From Bacteroidota bacterium (GTDB lineage: Bacteria; Bacteroidota; Bacteroidia; NS11-12g; UBA955), in assembly GCA_030682255.1 (NCBI GenBank), contig JAUXOK010000028.1, positions 62,001 to 126,000 on the forward strand: 64,000 nucleotides of DNA, in the 5' to 3' direction. Position 1 is the stretch's first letter. Each line of letters begins with the position of its first letter. Made by a program: the position numbers and the translations under genes. The notes beneath the pieces were generated by a model, which did not search any database, was not told the origin of the DNA, and saw nothing but the letters and a program-made list of their open reading frames with translations. Below are positions 45,284 to 54,120 of this stretch, piece by piece.

Positions 45284-46596
45284 ATAGAACTTGATTTATA
45301 ATCATCGTCCCATTCTTTAACATGAGGCGAATGAAGCAACCCTTCAGATTTAGCAATTATCATAGCAACAGCTGCATCTCCGGTAATATTAATCGTAGTT
45401 CTACACATATCCAAAGGTCTGTCTATAGCGAAAATCAAAGCTAATCCAGCTTCTGGAATTCCTGCTTGCGCCAAAACAATAACCAACATCACCATTCCTG
45501 CACCTGGCACAGCAGCACTACCAATAGATGCTAATGTTGCAGTAACTATAATTCCTAATTGCGCTGTAAAACTTAATTCCATGCCTAAAGCTTGAGCAAT
45601 AAAAACAGCAGCTACTGCCTGATACAAACTAGTGCCATCCATATTGATAGTTGCTCCAATTGGTAAAACAAAACTTGAAACTTCTTTATCAACTCCAAGA
45701 TGTTCCTCTACTCTTTCCATAGTAACTGGCAAAGTAGCAGCACTCGAGCTGGTTGAAAATGCTAATAATTGAGCTGGTAATATGCCATTCATGAAAAACT
45801 TGGGAGATTTTTTGGTAAAAACATACACAATTGCCAAATAAAAAATAACCATAATAAACAATCCAATAATAACAGTAAAACCATATACACCTAATGCTTT
45901 GAATAAATCAATTGAAGGTGATTCTGCTACCAAAGCAGCCATTAAAGCAAAAACACCAAAAGGAGCTAACATCATAATCAAATCAATCAATTTTAAAATA
46001 ACTTCATTCAAGCCATCAAAAAAATCTTTAACAGGTTTAGCTTTGTCTTGCGGAATTAATATTAAACCTATACCAAAAAATACAGCAAAGAAAATAACTT
46101 GTAACATATTGCCATTATCTGATGCAGCTTTGATAATATTTGAAGGAACTATCTCTTCTAAAGCCTTAAGAGGCCCTTGAGATTTTTGACTTTCAGCTAT
46201 AGAAATTTTTGATTGAGCGTCTCCTTGATAACTACTCAAAAGTTCAAGTTTTGTTTTTTCCTCTATTAATTTTCCCGGATTAAAAACGTTTACTACAATT
46301 AAACCAATTGATACAGCAAAAACGGTAGTAATTAGATACAAACCAATTGTCTTTAAACCCATTTTTGAAAGTTTAGAAATATCTCTCAAATCAGAAACAC
46401 CTTTGATTAGAGAGGCAAGTATTAAAGGAACTGCAATTAATTTTAATGAATTAATAAAAATATTACCAAATGGTTTTATCCAATCTATTACAAATGTTTT
46501 GCCCCAGGAAAATTGGACTAATAACAAAGAAAGAATAATACCAACAAACATCCCCAATAATATTTGCCAATGTAGAGCTAACTTACTTTTTTTCAT
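45280..46596 (-). CDS. Dicarboxylate/amino acid:cation symporter (DAACS/GltP-type)
   Basis: 438 residues from the ATG at 46596. Typical features: N-terminal span (LHWQILLGMFVGIILSLLL), FINSLKLIAVPLILASLIKGVSDL, the serine-rich re-entrant loop FSTSSSAATLPVTM, INMDGTSLYQAVAAVFIAQ and AIDRPLDMCRTTINITGDA, which bind substrate and sodium. It takes up glutamate, aspartate or C4-dicarboxylates with Na+ or H+. The open frame runs 16 codons further upstream but crosses an exact -7 box (TATGTTTG, 46604-46611), so the internal ATG, 7 nt downstream of the box, is the start. Confidence 0.94.
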   Translation of the reverse strand: MKKSKLALHWQILLGMFVGIILSLLLVQFSWGKTFVIDWIKPFGNIFINSLKLIAVPLILASLIKGVSDLRDISKLSKMGLKTIGLYLITTVFAVSIGLIVVNVFNPGKLIEEKTKLELLSSYQGDAQSKISIAESQKSQGPLKALEEIVPSNIIKAASDNGNMLQVIFFAVFFGIGLILIPQDKAKPVKDFFDGLNEVILKLIDLIMMLAPFGVFALMAALVAESPSIDLFKALGVYGFTVIIGLFIMVIFYLAIVYVFTKKSPKFFMNGILPAQLLAFSTSSSAATLPVTMERVEEHLGVDKEVSSFVLPIGATINMDGTSLYQAVAAVFIAQALGMELSFTAQLGIIVTATLASIGSAAVPGAGMVMLVIVLAQAGIPEAGLALIFAIDRPLDMCRTTINITGDAAVAMIIAKSEGLLHSPHVKEWDDDYKSSSI

Positions 46597-46603
46597 TTCA
46601 GCA

Positions 46604-46611
46604 CAAACATA
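46604..46611 (-). promoter_or_regulatory. -7 box (TATGTTTG) of the DAACS symporter gene
   Basis: Exact TAnnTTTG 7 nt before the ATG at 46596; decides the start and predicts a near-leaderless mRNA. Confidence 0.62.
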
Positions 46612-46686
46612 GATTTTTAAATTGAAAAATGTATGAATTTTCATCTAAAAATATTAATATCGCCTTAAGTTTAATTCTGTAAAAAA

Positions 46687-48018
46687 GTGAACAAATACCT
46701 GATTAAAAATGCACAAATCGTTAACGAAAATAAAATTTTTCATGGAGACATCTTGATTAAAAATGAACGAATTGAAAAGATTGCATCAAATATCCAAGAC
46801 AAAGACGCCATCGAAATTAATGCCGAAGATTACATTTGCATACCTGGGGCAATTGATGATCAAGTGCATTTTAGAGAACCTGGCTTAACACATAAAGCAA
46901 CAATTTTCAGTGAAAGTAGAGCAGCTGTAGCAGGTGGAATAACTACCTTTTTTGAAATGCCCAATACGGTTCCTCAAGCCACTACACAAGTATTATTAGA
47001 AGACAAATATCAAATTGCTCATAATAATTCATTAGCCAATTATTCTTTTTTCATGGGTACAACCAATGATAATTATGACGAAGTAATGAAAACCAATCCA
47101 CAGACAATTTGTGGTATCAAAATTTTTATGGGAAGCAGTACAGGCAATATGTTAGTAGACGACCAACAGATATTAGAAAAAATATTTGCCAATGCACCCA
47201 CTATCATTGCCACACATTGCGAAGATGAGCAAACCATTAAAAACAATCTAGCTTATTACACTGAAAAATATGGCGATAAATTAGACGCAACCTTTCATGC
47301 TAGAATCAGAAACAATGAAGCTTGTTTTTTAAGCAGTAGTATGGCTATTCAGTTAGCTAAAAAGAATAACACACGCTTGCATATTTTACATATTTCTACA
47401 GGTGAAGAAACACATTTATTTGACAACCAAATACCTTTAAAAGACAAAAAAATTACTGCAGAAGCATGTATTCATCATCTATGGTTTTCAGATAAAGATT
47501 ACTCAACCAAGGGTAATTGGATCAAATGGAATCCAGCAGTGAAATCTGAAGCTGATAGAGATGAAATTTGGAAAGCATTATTAGATGGCAGAATAGATGT
47601 AATTGCAACTGATCATGCACCACATACAATTGAGGAAAAAGAACAAATTTATTTAAAAGCTCCATCAGGCGGACCACTCGTTCAACACAGTATTCAAGCG
47701 ATTTTAGATTTTCATGAACAAGGCAAAATTAGTTTGGAACAAATTGTAGAGAAAATGTGTCACAATCCAGCCATTCTTTTCAATGTAAAAGATAGAGGAT
47801 TTATTAGAGAGGGTTATTTTGCAGACTTAGTGTTGATTAAAAAGGAATCAAAGAAAGTTGTTAAAGACAATCTATTATATAAATGCCAATGGAGTCCATT
47901 CGAGGGGCATATATTTAACCATCAAATTTCTAAAACATTTATCAATGGACATTTAGCTTATGACAATGGTATATTTAACGAATCTAAAACAGGCAAAAGA
48001 ATTGAATTTGAAAGATAA
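46687..48018 (+). CDS. pyrC: Dihydroorotase
   Basis: 443 residues from a GTG start. Amidohydrolase fold: N-terminal beta sandwich, then DDQVHFREPGLTHK (the first histidine of the usual HxH metal motif is Gln, which I recall as normal in flavobacterial dihydroorotases), the carboxylated lysine in GIKIFMGSSTGNM (about 147-159), THCEDE, HILHIST and the catalytic DVIATDHAPHT at about 304-314. It interconverts carbamoyl aspartate and dihydroorotate in pyrimidine synthesis. Paralogous dihydropyrimidinase is less likely because the CxWxPFEG-type C-terminus fits dihydroorotases. The next gene starts inside its end. Confidence 0.92.
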   Translation: MNKYLIKNAQIVNENKIFHGDILIKNERIEKIASNIQDKDAIEINAEDYICIPGAIDDQVHFREPGLTHKATIFSESRAAVAGGITTFFEMPNTVPQATTQVLLEDKYQIAHNNSLANYSFFMGTTNDNYDEVMKTNPQTICGIKIFMGSSTGNMLVDDQQILEKIFANAPTIIATHCEDEQTIKNNLAYYTEKYGDKLDATFHARIRNNEACFLSSSMAIQLAKKNNTRLHILHISTGEETHLFDNQIPLKDKKITAEACIHHLWFSDKDYSTKGNWIKWNPAVKSEADRDEIWKALLDGRIDVIATDHAPHTIEEKEQIYLKAPSGGPLVQHSIQAILDFHEQGKISLEQIVEKMCHNPAILFNVKDRGFIREGYFADLVLIKKESKKVVKDNLLYKCQWSPFEGHIFNHQISKTFINGHLAYDNGIFNESKTGKRIEFER

Positions 48019-48628
48019 AAACATCGTTATAATAATTGTTTTATTTGTTATCTCAATGCAAACTGCGAATGCACAAAGTACAACACACAATATATCTTTA
48101 GGGATTGGTTTTCCAAATATTCCCCGATTTTTTTTTAATCAATTTGACACCAAAAATAAATTTGAATCAACAGGAAAAGGACCTTATCATTTTAAATATG
48201 AATATAGATTAAATAGATGGATAGGTGTAGGCGCCAGTATAAATTACATGTCTTACAAAGTTAAATGGGTAGATAATGTATTTGATACTGCTCAAGGTCG
48301 TTTTAAACCGAACAATGTTTTTATAGAAAACAAAACTATGGCCTTTAATCTAAGAGGCAACCTTCATTTAATTGATCCCGAAAATCATCCTGAATATGAC
48401 ATTTATGCTGGTTTAGGCATTGGCTATCAATTTGGAAGAGGTTTAAGGGTGAATTCTGATTTCCCTGAATATGCATTAAACATTGGTTTGCCAAGAATTA
48501 GCAGATTAGGTTTAGAAGCTAGCATTGGACTTAGAAGACAAATCTTTGGAGATAAACTTAAAATTTACACAGAAATAGGTTTTACAAAATCTTTGGTTCA
48601 GTTGGGGTTAAATTATCAAATCAATTAA
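48008..48628 (+). CDS. Exported outer-membrane beta-barrel-like protein
   Basis: 206 residues if started at TTG 48008, which gives a clean signal peptide (NIVIIIVLFVISMQTANAQ). A longer frame from ATG 47960 would put 16 extra residues, encoded inside the dihydroorotase gene, before the signal and is less likely. The mature part shows alternating strands with glycines and aromatic ends (YHFKYEYRLNRWIGVGASINY, YAGLGIGYQFGRG, SRLGLEASIGL), consistent with an 8-strand barrel. It overlaps pyrC by 11 nt, so translation is probably coupled. Function unknown. Confidence 0.72.
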   Translation: MKDKNIVIIIVLFVISMQTANAQSTTHNISLGIGFPNIPRFFFNQFDTKNKFESTGKGPYHFKYEYRLNRWIGVGASINYMSYKVKWVDNVFDTAQGRFKPNNVFIENKTMAFNLRGNLHLIDPENHPEYDIYAGLGIGYQFGRGLRVNSDFPEYALNIGLPRISRLGLEASIGLRRQIFGDKLKIYTEIGFTKSLVQLGLNYQIN

Positions 48629-48676
48629 ATTTGTTGGTCATAAGACGCAACAACGGCTAATTATCTTTTTAATTAA

Positions 48677-49177
48677 TTAGGAGTTTTTTATTTTCTTTTC
48701 TATTAAACTAGTTGAATAGCCTTCAATAAAATCGATAGTATCAACTCTCCCACCGTTATTAACAACCTCATTATAGCCGACAATATTTTCGGGTAAATAA
48801 TCAGCTCCTTTCACCAACACATCAGGTAATAAAACTTTAATAACGTCTAATGGTGTATCTTGATTAAATAATAATACGTAATCAACACTCGACAAAGCAG
48901 CTAAAACAAATAATCTGGCATTTTCATCTTGAATAGGTCTAGTATTTGATTTACCCAATTTTCTAACCGATTCATCAGTATTTACTGCAACGATTAAAAC
49001 ATCGCCTAAATCTGCAGCTTTGGCTAAATAATCTACATGTCCTTTGTGTAAAATATCAAAACAACCATTTGTAAATACGATGGATTTGCCAGAATATTTC
49101 AAATCTTTAACAATGATTGCTAATTGATTTAAATCAACAATTTTGTTTTGCAAAGCTTGGTGTTTTGACATAATCAT
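48677..49177 (-). CDS. rfaE2: D-glycero-beta-D-manno-heptose 1-phosphate adenylyltransferase-like (RfaE domain II)
   Basis: 166 residues, nucleotidyltransferase fold. VFTNGCFDILHKGHVDYL (about 34-51) holds the HxGH motif, followed by VNTDESVRKLGKSNTRPI, PDVLVKGADYLPENIVGY and EGYSTSLIEKK, the last equivalent to the ISSS-type loop. The family adds AMP to heptose 1-phosphate for lipopolysaccharide core or uses CTP for related glycerol phosphates, so substrate is inferred. Its ATG overlaps the stop of the upstream flippase-like gene (TAATG), indicating coupling. Confidence 0.85.
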   Translation of the reverse strand: MIMSKHQALQNKIVDLNQLAIIVKDLKYSGKSIVFTNGCFDILHKGHVDYLAKAADLGDVLIVAVNTDESVRKLGKSNTRPIQDENARLFVLAALSSVDYVLLFNQDTPLDVIKVLLPDVLVKGADYLPENIVGYNEVVNNGGRVDTIDFIEGYSTSLIEKKIKNS

Positions 49178-50133
49178 TAAACTTTAGTTTTAAACATCAT
49201 GATAAAAAATGAAACCGAACCGGCTAAAATCATCATGGTAATATTACTGAAAAACAAAACGATTCCTATCGAATTGGCATTAACACTTGAAAAAGAATAA
49301 ATTTCTGTAAGACCTAACTGAACACTGCTAATGGTTGCAATGCCTGCAGGCGCTGGAATGATTACACCCAAAGTACTAAAAACCAAGGTAGATAATGCGC
49401 CACCTAATCCAATGACTCTTGAAAAATCGAAAGCTTGTAAAATAAAATAGGTCATCATCAAATATGAAACCCAAATTCCAAGTGTGTAAACTATAAATAA
49501 AACAGGTTGTTGAATCGTAAAAACAGCTTTTAAACCATCCATAAAACCGACAATCAATTTTCCAATTTTAGATTCTGTTTTAATAAAACTCTTAAACTTA
49601 ATAAGAAACACTATGCCCATAACCAAACCTAACAACAAAACGGGAACTAAAAATCCAGCATTTAAATTTACAAAGAAATGAGAGTAAAAGTAATCGTATA
49701 ACAAATCGAACTGAATGACAAAGCTGAGTAATAAAACCAAACCAAGCATTAACATATCAATGATTCTTTCACTTACTACCGAACCAATTAAAGTATTTAA
49801 AGGCACTTTATCAGATTTAGAAAAAACAGCACACCTATAAATTTCGCCAGAACGAGGGATACCTAAATTCACCAAATAACCACTCATTGTAGCATGATAT
49901 GCATTGGATAAGGATGTTCTAAAACCAAGAGGGTTCAACATCAACTGCCATCTTAAAGCCCTAAGTAAAACGGCAAAAACACCCATTAAAACGGAAATGA
50001 GTACATATTGCCATTTAGAATTTTTTAGATTGATTAAAAAGTCTTCAAAATTAAAACTTTTTTGAATAAAGTAGATTGTAATTGCTCCAACAATTGCAAA
50101 AATACTGTACTTTATTATATTTTTACGATTCAA
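49177..50133 (-). CDS. Lysylphosphatidylglycerol synthetase-TM-region (UPF0104/AglD) family membrane protein
   Basis: 318 residues with about eight membrane spans. The motifs ALRWQLMLNPLGFRTSLSNAYHATMSGYLVNLGIPRSGEIYRC and VVSERIIDMLMLGLVLL are typical of the family; PAPAGIATISSVQ lies near the end. It has only the membrane half of MprF proteins, not the synthase domain. Family members are proposed lipid or glycolipid flippases. Its coupling with the RfaE2-like gene suggests a role in envelope glycolipids (inference). Confidence 0.85.
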   Translation of the reverse strand: MNRKNIIKYSIFAIVGAITIYFIQKSFNFEDFLINLKNSKWQYVLISVLMGVFAVLLRALRWQLMLNPLGFRTSLSNAYHATMSGYLVNLGIPRSGEIYRCAVFSKSDKVPLNTLIGSVVSERIIDMLMLGLVLLLSFVIQFDLLYDYFYSHFFVNLNAGFLVPVLLLGLVMGIVFLIKFKSFIKTESKIGKLIVGFMDGLKAVFTIQQPVLFIVYTLGIWVSYLMMTYFILQAFDFSRVIGLGGALSTLVFSTLGVIIPAPAGIATISSVQLGLTEIYSFSSVNANSIGIVLFFSNITMMILAGSVSFFIMMFKTKV

Positions 50134-50138
50134 TTGAT

Positions 50139-50483
50139 TTAGATTTTATTGAATTTATTTGGAAATACTAACCAAGGTTGATGCTTTTTAGCTTCTTCAA
50201 ATTCCATAGTGGCAAAACTGATGATAATTAATTCATCCCCAATCATTCCTTTTCTAGAAGCAGCACCATTTAAACCGATGATACCACTACCTCTTTCGCC
50301 TTTAATGATATATGTTTCAAAACGTTCACCATTGTTGTTATTAACAATTAATACTTTCTCATTTTCAATCATATTGGCAGCATCCAATAAATCTTCATCA
50401 ATGGTAATACTGCCGATGTAATTAAGTTGAGTAAAAGTAATTTTTACATTATGTATTTTTGATTTTAAAACTTCAATTCTCAT
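50139..50483 (-). CDS. panD: Aspartate 1-decarboxylase
   Basis: 114 residues, standard length. The precursor self-cleaves between Gly24 and Ser25 in YIGSITID to form the pyruvoyl cofactor. Other motifs: [39 protein letters not shown] and DELIIISFA. It makes beta-alanine for pantothenate. It precedes the flippase-like gene by 5 nt, so it may lead an operon panD, flippase-like, rfaE2. An exact -7 box lies 10 nt before the ATG. Confidence 0.96.
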   Translation of the reverse strand: MRIEVLKSKIHNVKITFTQLNYIGSITIDEDLLDAANMIENEKVLIVNNNNGERFETYIIKGERGSGIIGLNGAASRKGMIGDELIIISFATMEFEEAKKHQPWLVFPNKFNKI

Positions 50484-50493
50484 AAAAAGTGTG

Positions 50494-50501
50494 CAAAGAT
50501 A
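50494..50501 (-). promoter_or_regulatory. -7 box (TATCTTTG) of panD
   Basis: Exact TAnnTTTG, 10 nt before the panD ATG. Confidence 0.63.
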
Positions 50502-50548
50502 ATTAAATACACTTGGCTCTCTAATAAAAATTCAAGAGTTTATTAAAA

Positions 50549-51559
50549 TTATTGCGGTTTATATTGACTTTCTCGAAGAATTATCGAAGAATTTGAATTA
50601 TTCATTAATTCAGGCAAGGTAGTTTTCGACTGCATATCCATATATTTTCTGACCAATTGCCATCCTAAAAACTTTCCTAACATTGGTGGTGCGTCCTCAG
50701 GCACTCCACTCGCAATAGTTTTGGGTCCTTCTTTAAAAAAACGATCGTATTTTCTACTATCTGTTTCATAAATAATTTTTTCTTTAACAAAAAACGACCA
50801 AATATTGGCTTCCTCTTTCAAACACCATTCATATTCTTCTTTTGTCATACCAATTTTAATATGATTTTCTAATTCCGGGATAGTTCTATCAATAAAATAT
50901 AGTAACTTACCTTGATAAACCATTTCATCTAAAAAGTTTTTTTGAAGATTTGATTTATAAAACAAATCATTAGCATGAGCAAGTAAATGATGTAAAGTGA
51001 TGGTTTTGGGTGTTAAAATTTTTCTCCAATAATTTTCAATATTGGTATACAAATATGGTTTAAAATCTTCTCCCATATGCATATCCAAACTTACTCCAAT
51101 ATAATCTTCACCAACGGGATTCATATAAAAACTAAAGTTACTAATAAAAGTTATGATTTTCGGAATTTCTTCTTTAGGAAAATAATATTTGAAATATTGA
51201 TATGCTTGTGTTAATTCCTTTTCATAGGGTTCGAAATTTTGATATTTTTGATTAACCAATTGATACTGTTTTTTTGCGTTCGGATCATTTTTAAACATCA
51301 TCAATTGATTGAAGGCTTCTTGTTCATTGCCTTCAAAACCCATAATTCCCATATTATAATCATTGACAAAAGCACCATACTTTGATTTAAAAGCATCTAA
51401 AGTATTTAATTTATTATCAAACAGATCATTTTCGAATCTTAATATTTTTAGATCTACTTTAACATCACTAACATCAACTTTTGATAGGTCAGTACAGGAA
51501 AAGAGGAATAGCACAAATAATACAAATGAATAACTTGAAAATAGGAAAATTTTGTTCAT
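50549..51559 (-). CDS. gldB: Gliding motility lipoprotein GldB
   Basis: 336 residues with a lipoprotein signal (FVLFVLFLFSC, Cys22). The body matches the GldB family: VDLKILRFENDLF, KYGAFVNDYNMGIMG, YIGVSLDMHMGEDFKPY, FLDEMVYQGKLLYFIDRTIPE and APPMLGKFLGWQLVRKYM. GldB is required for gliding and T9SS function in Flavobacterium; it resembles DUF2268-type predicted metalloproteases but no HExxH is present. In Flavobacterium gldB lies with gldC and nadE; here nadE is close, on the other strand, and gldC is not next to it. An exact -7 box ends 7 nt before the ATG. Confidence 0.92.
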   Translation of the reverse strand: MNKIFLFSSYSFVLFVLFLFSCTDLSKVDVSDVKVDLKILRFENDLFDNKLNTLDAFKSKYGAFVNDYNMGIMGFEGNEQEAFNQLMMFKNDPNAKKQYQLVNQKYQNFEPYEKELTQAYQYFKYYFPKEEIPKIITFISNFSFYMNPVGEDYIGVSLDMHMGEDFKPYLYTNIENYWRKILTPKTITLHHLLAHANDLFYKSNLQKNFLDEMVYQGKLLYFIDRTIPELENHIKIGMTKEEYEWCLKEEANIWSFFVKEKIIYETDSRKYDRFFKEGPKTIASGVPEDAPPMLGKFLGWQLVRKYMDMQSKTTLPELMNNSNSSIILRESQYKPQ

Positions 51560-51573
51560 ATTTGCGCAAATAT
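51558..51573. repeat. 16-bp perfect palindrome in the gldB/porin-family divergent region
   Basis: ATATTTGCGCAAATAT is a perfect inverted repeat that overlaps the gldB start codon and most of its -7 box. Confidence 0.5.
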
Positions 51574-51574
51574 A
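51567..51574 (-). promoter_or_regulatory. -7 box (TATATTTG) of gldB
   Basis: Exact TAnnTTTG, 7 nt before the gldB ATG; it predicts a near-leaderless mRNA. Confidence 0.6.
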
Positions 51575-51583
51575 TAATTAATT

Positions 51584-52330
51584 ATGACATCTACTAAAAT
51601 CAAACAACTTTTATTGCTATTTTTAATTTGTAATTTCACAGTTTCGGCACTAGCACAAGACGACAGAGACTTAAGGATTGGTTTTAAAATCATCCCTGGA
51701 TTTAATTGGGTAAAACCCAATACTAACCTAATTCAAAAACAAGGGATGAATATTGGATTCTCATTTGGTTTGATGGCCGATATTAAATTAGATGAAAATT
51801 ATTATTTCACTACAGAAATCAATGTCTCAAGTATGAATAACAGATTGAAATTAAAAGACACATCAATTCAAATTATAAACAATAACTCTGGAAATGAATT
51901 TTCTAAAATTTCATACAAATACAATTTACAATACATTGAAATCCCATTAACCTTCAAATTCAGAACGAATGAAAACGATGGATTAAGATTTTGGGGACAA
52001 TTTGGTTTAGCACCAGGTATTTTAATTGGCAACAAAGTTAAGACATCAGCTCAAACTGTAAATGTTGGCAACCCTGGTTTTCCATCCAATGAATCTTATA
52101 TCCCTAATGATAAAGCAAATGATAATCTAGATTTTGTAGATTACCAAGACAATATTAATGCAATTAGAGCATCCATGATTATTGGTGCCGGAATAGAATA
52201 CAGATTAGGAGGTAATACAAGTTTTTATTCTGGATTAAGATTTAACAATGGGTTTACAGATATTTTAAACGATAAAAAAAACAAAGCAATCAATAACGTT
52301 TTAGGACTAGAAATTGGTTTTTTCTTTTAA
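51584..52330 (+). CDS. Porin-family outer-membrane beta-barrel protein (PorT-like fold)
   Basis: 248 residues. Signal peptide (LLLLFLICNFTVSALAQ), then strands with the outer-membrane beta-barrel family pattern: LRIGFKIIPGFNWV, GFSFGLMADIKLDENYYFTTEI, ISYKYNLQYIEIPLTFKFRT, FWGQFGLAPGILIG, MIIGAGIEYRLGGNTSFYSGLRF and a C-terminal GLEIGFFF. The phrase YIEIPLTFKF is a hallmark of the PF13568-type barrel found in PorT and many other proteins. True PorT (T9SS component) identity is not established. It is divergent from gldB and lies 18 nt before nadE. Confidence 0.82.
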   Translation: MTSTKIKQLLLLFLICNFTVSALAQDDRDLRIGFKIIPGFNWVKPNTNLIQKQGMNIGFSFGLMADIKLDENYYFTTEINVSSMNNRLKLKDTSIQIINNNSGNEFSKISYKYNLQYIEIPLTFKFRTNENDGLRFWGQFGLAPGILIGNKVKTSAQTVNVGNPGFPSNESYIPNDKANDNLDFVDYQDNINAIRASMIIGAGIEYRLGGNTSFYSGLRFNNGFTDILNDKKNKAINNVLGLEIGFFF

Positions 52331-52348
52331 ACGTTCACATTTGTTTGA

Positions 52349-53977
52349 ATGAAAATTGCCCTTTGTCAACTAAATTTTATTATTGCCGACATTCAAGGCA
52401 ACGCCAATAAAATAATCAAAGCGATTGAAGAGGCTCAAACTAATCATTGTGATTTAGCAATTTTTAGTGAGTTATCTATTTGTGGTTATCCACCTGATGA
52501 TTTATTAGATTATCCTCATTTTGTAGACCAATGTTTATTTGAAGTAAATAAAATCGCTGCACATGTTAAGGATTTAGCGGTTATTATTGGTTCTCCTAGT
52601 CATAATAAAAATAAATTTGGTAGAAAATTATTTAATTCTGCTTTTGTAATCCAAAATGGTGAAATCATTCATCAAACCAATAAAACACTACTTCCAACCT
52701 ACGACATTTTCAACGAAGCAAGATATTTTGAACCAAATACTAATTTTGAGACATTTATTATCAATGGTAAAAAACTTGCGATAAGCATATGTGAAGATTT
52801 ATGGAATGAGATGGAAATTTTTAATTATCAATTAAACCCAATTGAAGAATTAAACAAATTAAGTCCTGATTTAATCATCAATATTTCAGCTTCTCCTTAT
52901 AATAAAGGAAAACAAGAACAACGCAGGAAAATTATTTGCAATAAAGCTTTAATTACCAAAACTCCTATTGTTTATGTTAATCAAGTAGGTGCACACACGG
53001 ATATTATTTTTGATGGATGCTCAATGTTCATCAACGGCAAGGGAGAAATCATACATCAATTACCAGCTTTTGAATCTTGTATCAAATTTATTGAAACAGA
53101 TATTCAAAATACAGAAACTAATACTTCAATACCAGAAAATACTGAGATTAATCAATTGTATCAAGCCATTACATTTGGATTAAAAAACTATTTTCAATCT
53201 ATGGGATTTAAAAAAGCAATTTTAGGTTCATCGGGTGGCATCGATTCTGCTTTGGTTCAAGCTATAGCAAGTGATGTTTTGGGCGCAGAGAATGTTTTGG
53301 CAGTTATGATGCCCTCAAAGTTTAGTAGCCAAGGCAGTGTTTCAGATGCTATTCAACTTTCAGAAAACTTAGGTAATCCTCATCAAGTTATTCCAATTAA
53401 TGATATTTTTAACGCTTTTGAAAATTCTCTTCAACCAATATTCAATGATTTGCCTTTTAATATTGCTGAAGAAAATATTCAGGCAAGAAGCAGAGCTGTA
53501 TTATTAATGGCTATTAGTAATAAACTGGGTTATATTCTATTAAATACAAGTAACAAAAGTGAAATGTCTGTAGGTTATACTACATTATATGGCGATATGT
53601 GTGGAAGTATAAGTGTTATTGGTGATTTATATAAAACCGAAGTCTATCAATTAGCAAATTACATCAATAGAAACAATGAAGTGATACCTGAAAGTATAAT
53701 AAACAAAGCCCCAAGTGCTGAGTTAAGACCTGACCAAAAAGACAGTGACAGCTTACCAGAGTATAAAATTTTGGATGATATACTTGAACTTTACATTGAA
53801 AAACAAAAGAGTATTGAGGAGATTTGCCATCATGGATTTGAAAAAATATTAGTAGAAAAAATAATTCGATTGGTAAATAACAATGAATTTAAACGATTCC
53901 AAGCCCCCCCTATCTTAAGAGTTTCTTCAAAATCGTTTGGTAGAGGTAGAGTCATACCTTTGGTAAGTAAGTGGTAA
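52349..53977 (+). CDS. nadE: NAD+ synthase (glutamine-hydrolysing)
   Basis: 542 residues with two domains. The nitrilase-type glutaminase (about 1-250) has catalytic Glu41 (SELSICGYPP), Lys112 (NKTLLPTYDIF) and Cys148 (ISICEDLWNE). The synthetase domain (about 270-542) has the P-loop LGSSGGIDSAL near 291-301, SNKSEMSVGYTTLYGDMCG and PSAELRPDQKDSDSLPEY. It makes NAD from deamido-NAD using ammonia channelled from glutamine. It is complete. Confidence 0.96.
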   Translation: MKIALCQLNFIIADIQGNANKIIKAIEEAQTNHCDLAIFSELSICGYPPDDLLDYPHFVDQCLFEVNKIAAHVKDLAVIIGSPSHNKNKFGRKLFNSAFVIQNGEIIHQTNKTLLPTYDIFNEARYFEPNTNFETFIINGKKLAISICEDLWNEMEIFNYQLNPIEELNKLSPDLIINISASPYNKGKQEQRRKIICNKALITKTPIVYVNQVGAHTDIIFDGCSMFINGKGEIIHQLPAFESCIKFIETDIQNTETNTSIPENTEINQLYQAITFGLKNYFQSMGFKKAILGSSGGIDSALVQAIASDVLGAENVLAVMMPSKFSSQGSVSDAIQLSENLGNPHQVIPINDIFNAFENSLQPIFNDLPFNIAEENIQARSRAVLLMAISNKLGYILLNTSNKSEMSVGYTTLYGDMCGSISVIGDLYKTEVYQLANYINRNNEVIPESIINKAPSAELRPDQKDSDSLPEYKILDDILELYIEKQKSIEEICHHGFEKILVEKIIRLVNNNEFKRFQAPPILRVSSKSFGRGRVIPLVSKW

Positions 53978-54106
53978 TTGACAATCATTTCAGAGTTTCA
54001 TTCAATTCAATAATAGTATTTAGATTCATATAATTGATATTATTAAAACGTAAAATTTCGTGTATAAGATTGTGATAAATCAAACTTAAGACTCAACAAT
54101 AGTTTG

Positions 54107-54114
54107 TATCTTTG
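54107..54114 (+). promoter_or_regulatory. -7 box (TATCTTTG) of the Fur-family gene
   Basis: Exact TAnnTTTG; its TTG (54112) is in frame with the gene but cannot be the start if the box is used. The ATG at 54121 follows after 6 nt. Confidence 0.65.
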
Positions 54115-54120
54115 CCCAAA

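Noticed and set aside
48640-48690. CTAATTA/TAATTAG inverted repeat as terminator between convergent genes
   Set aside because: The stem is entirely AT-rich except its ends, with a long loop, and overlaps the stop region; it is too weak to call.
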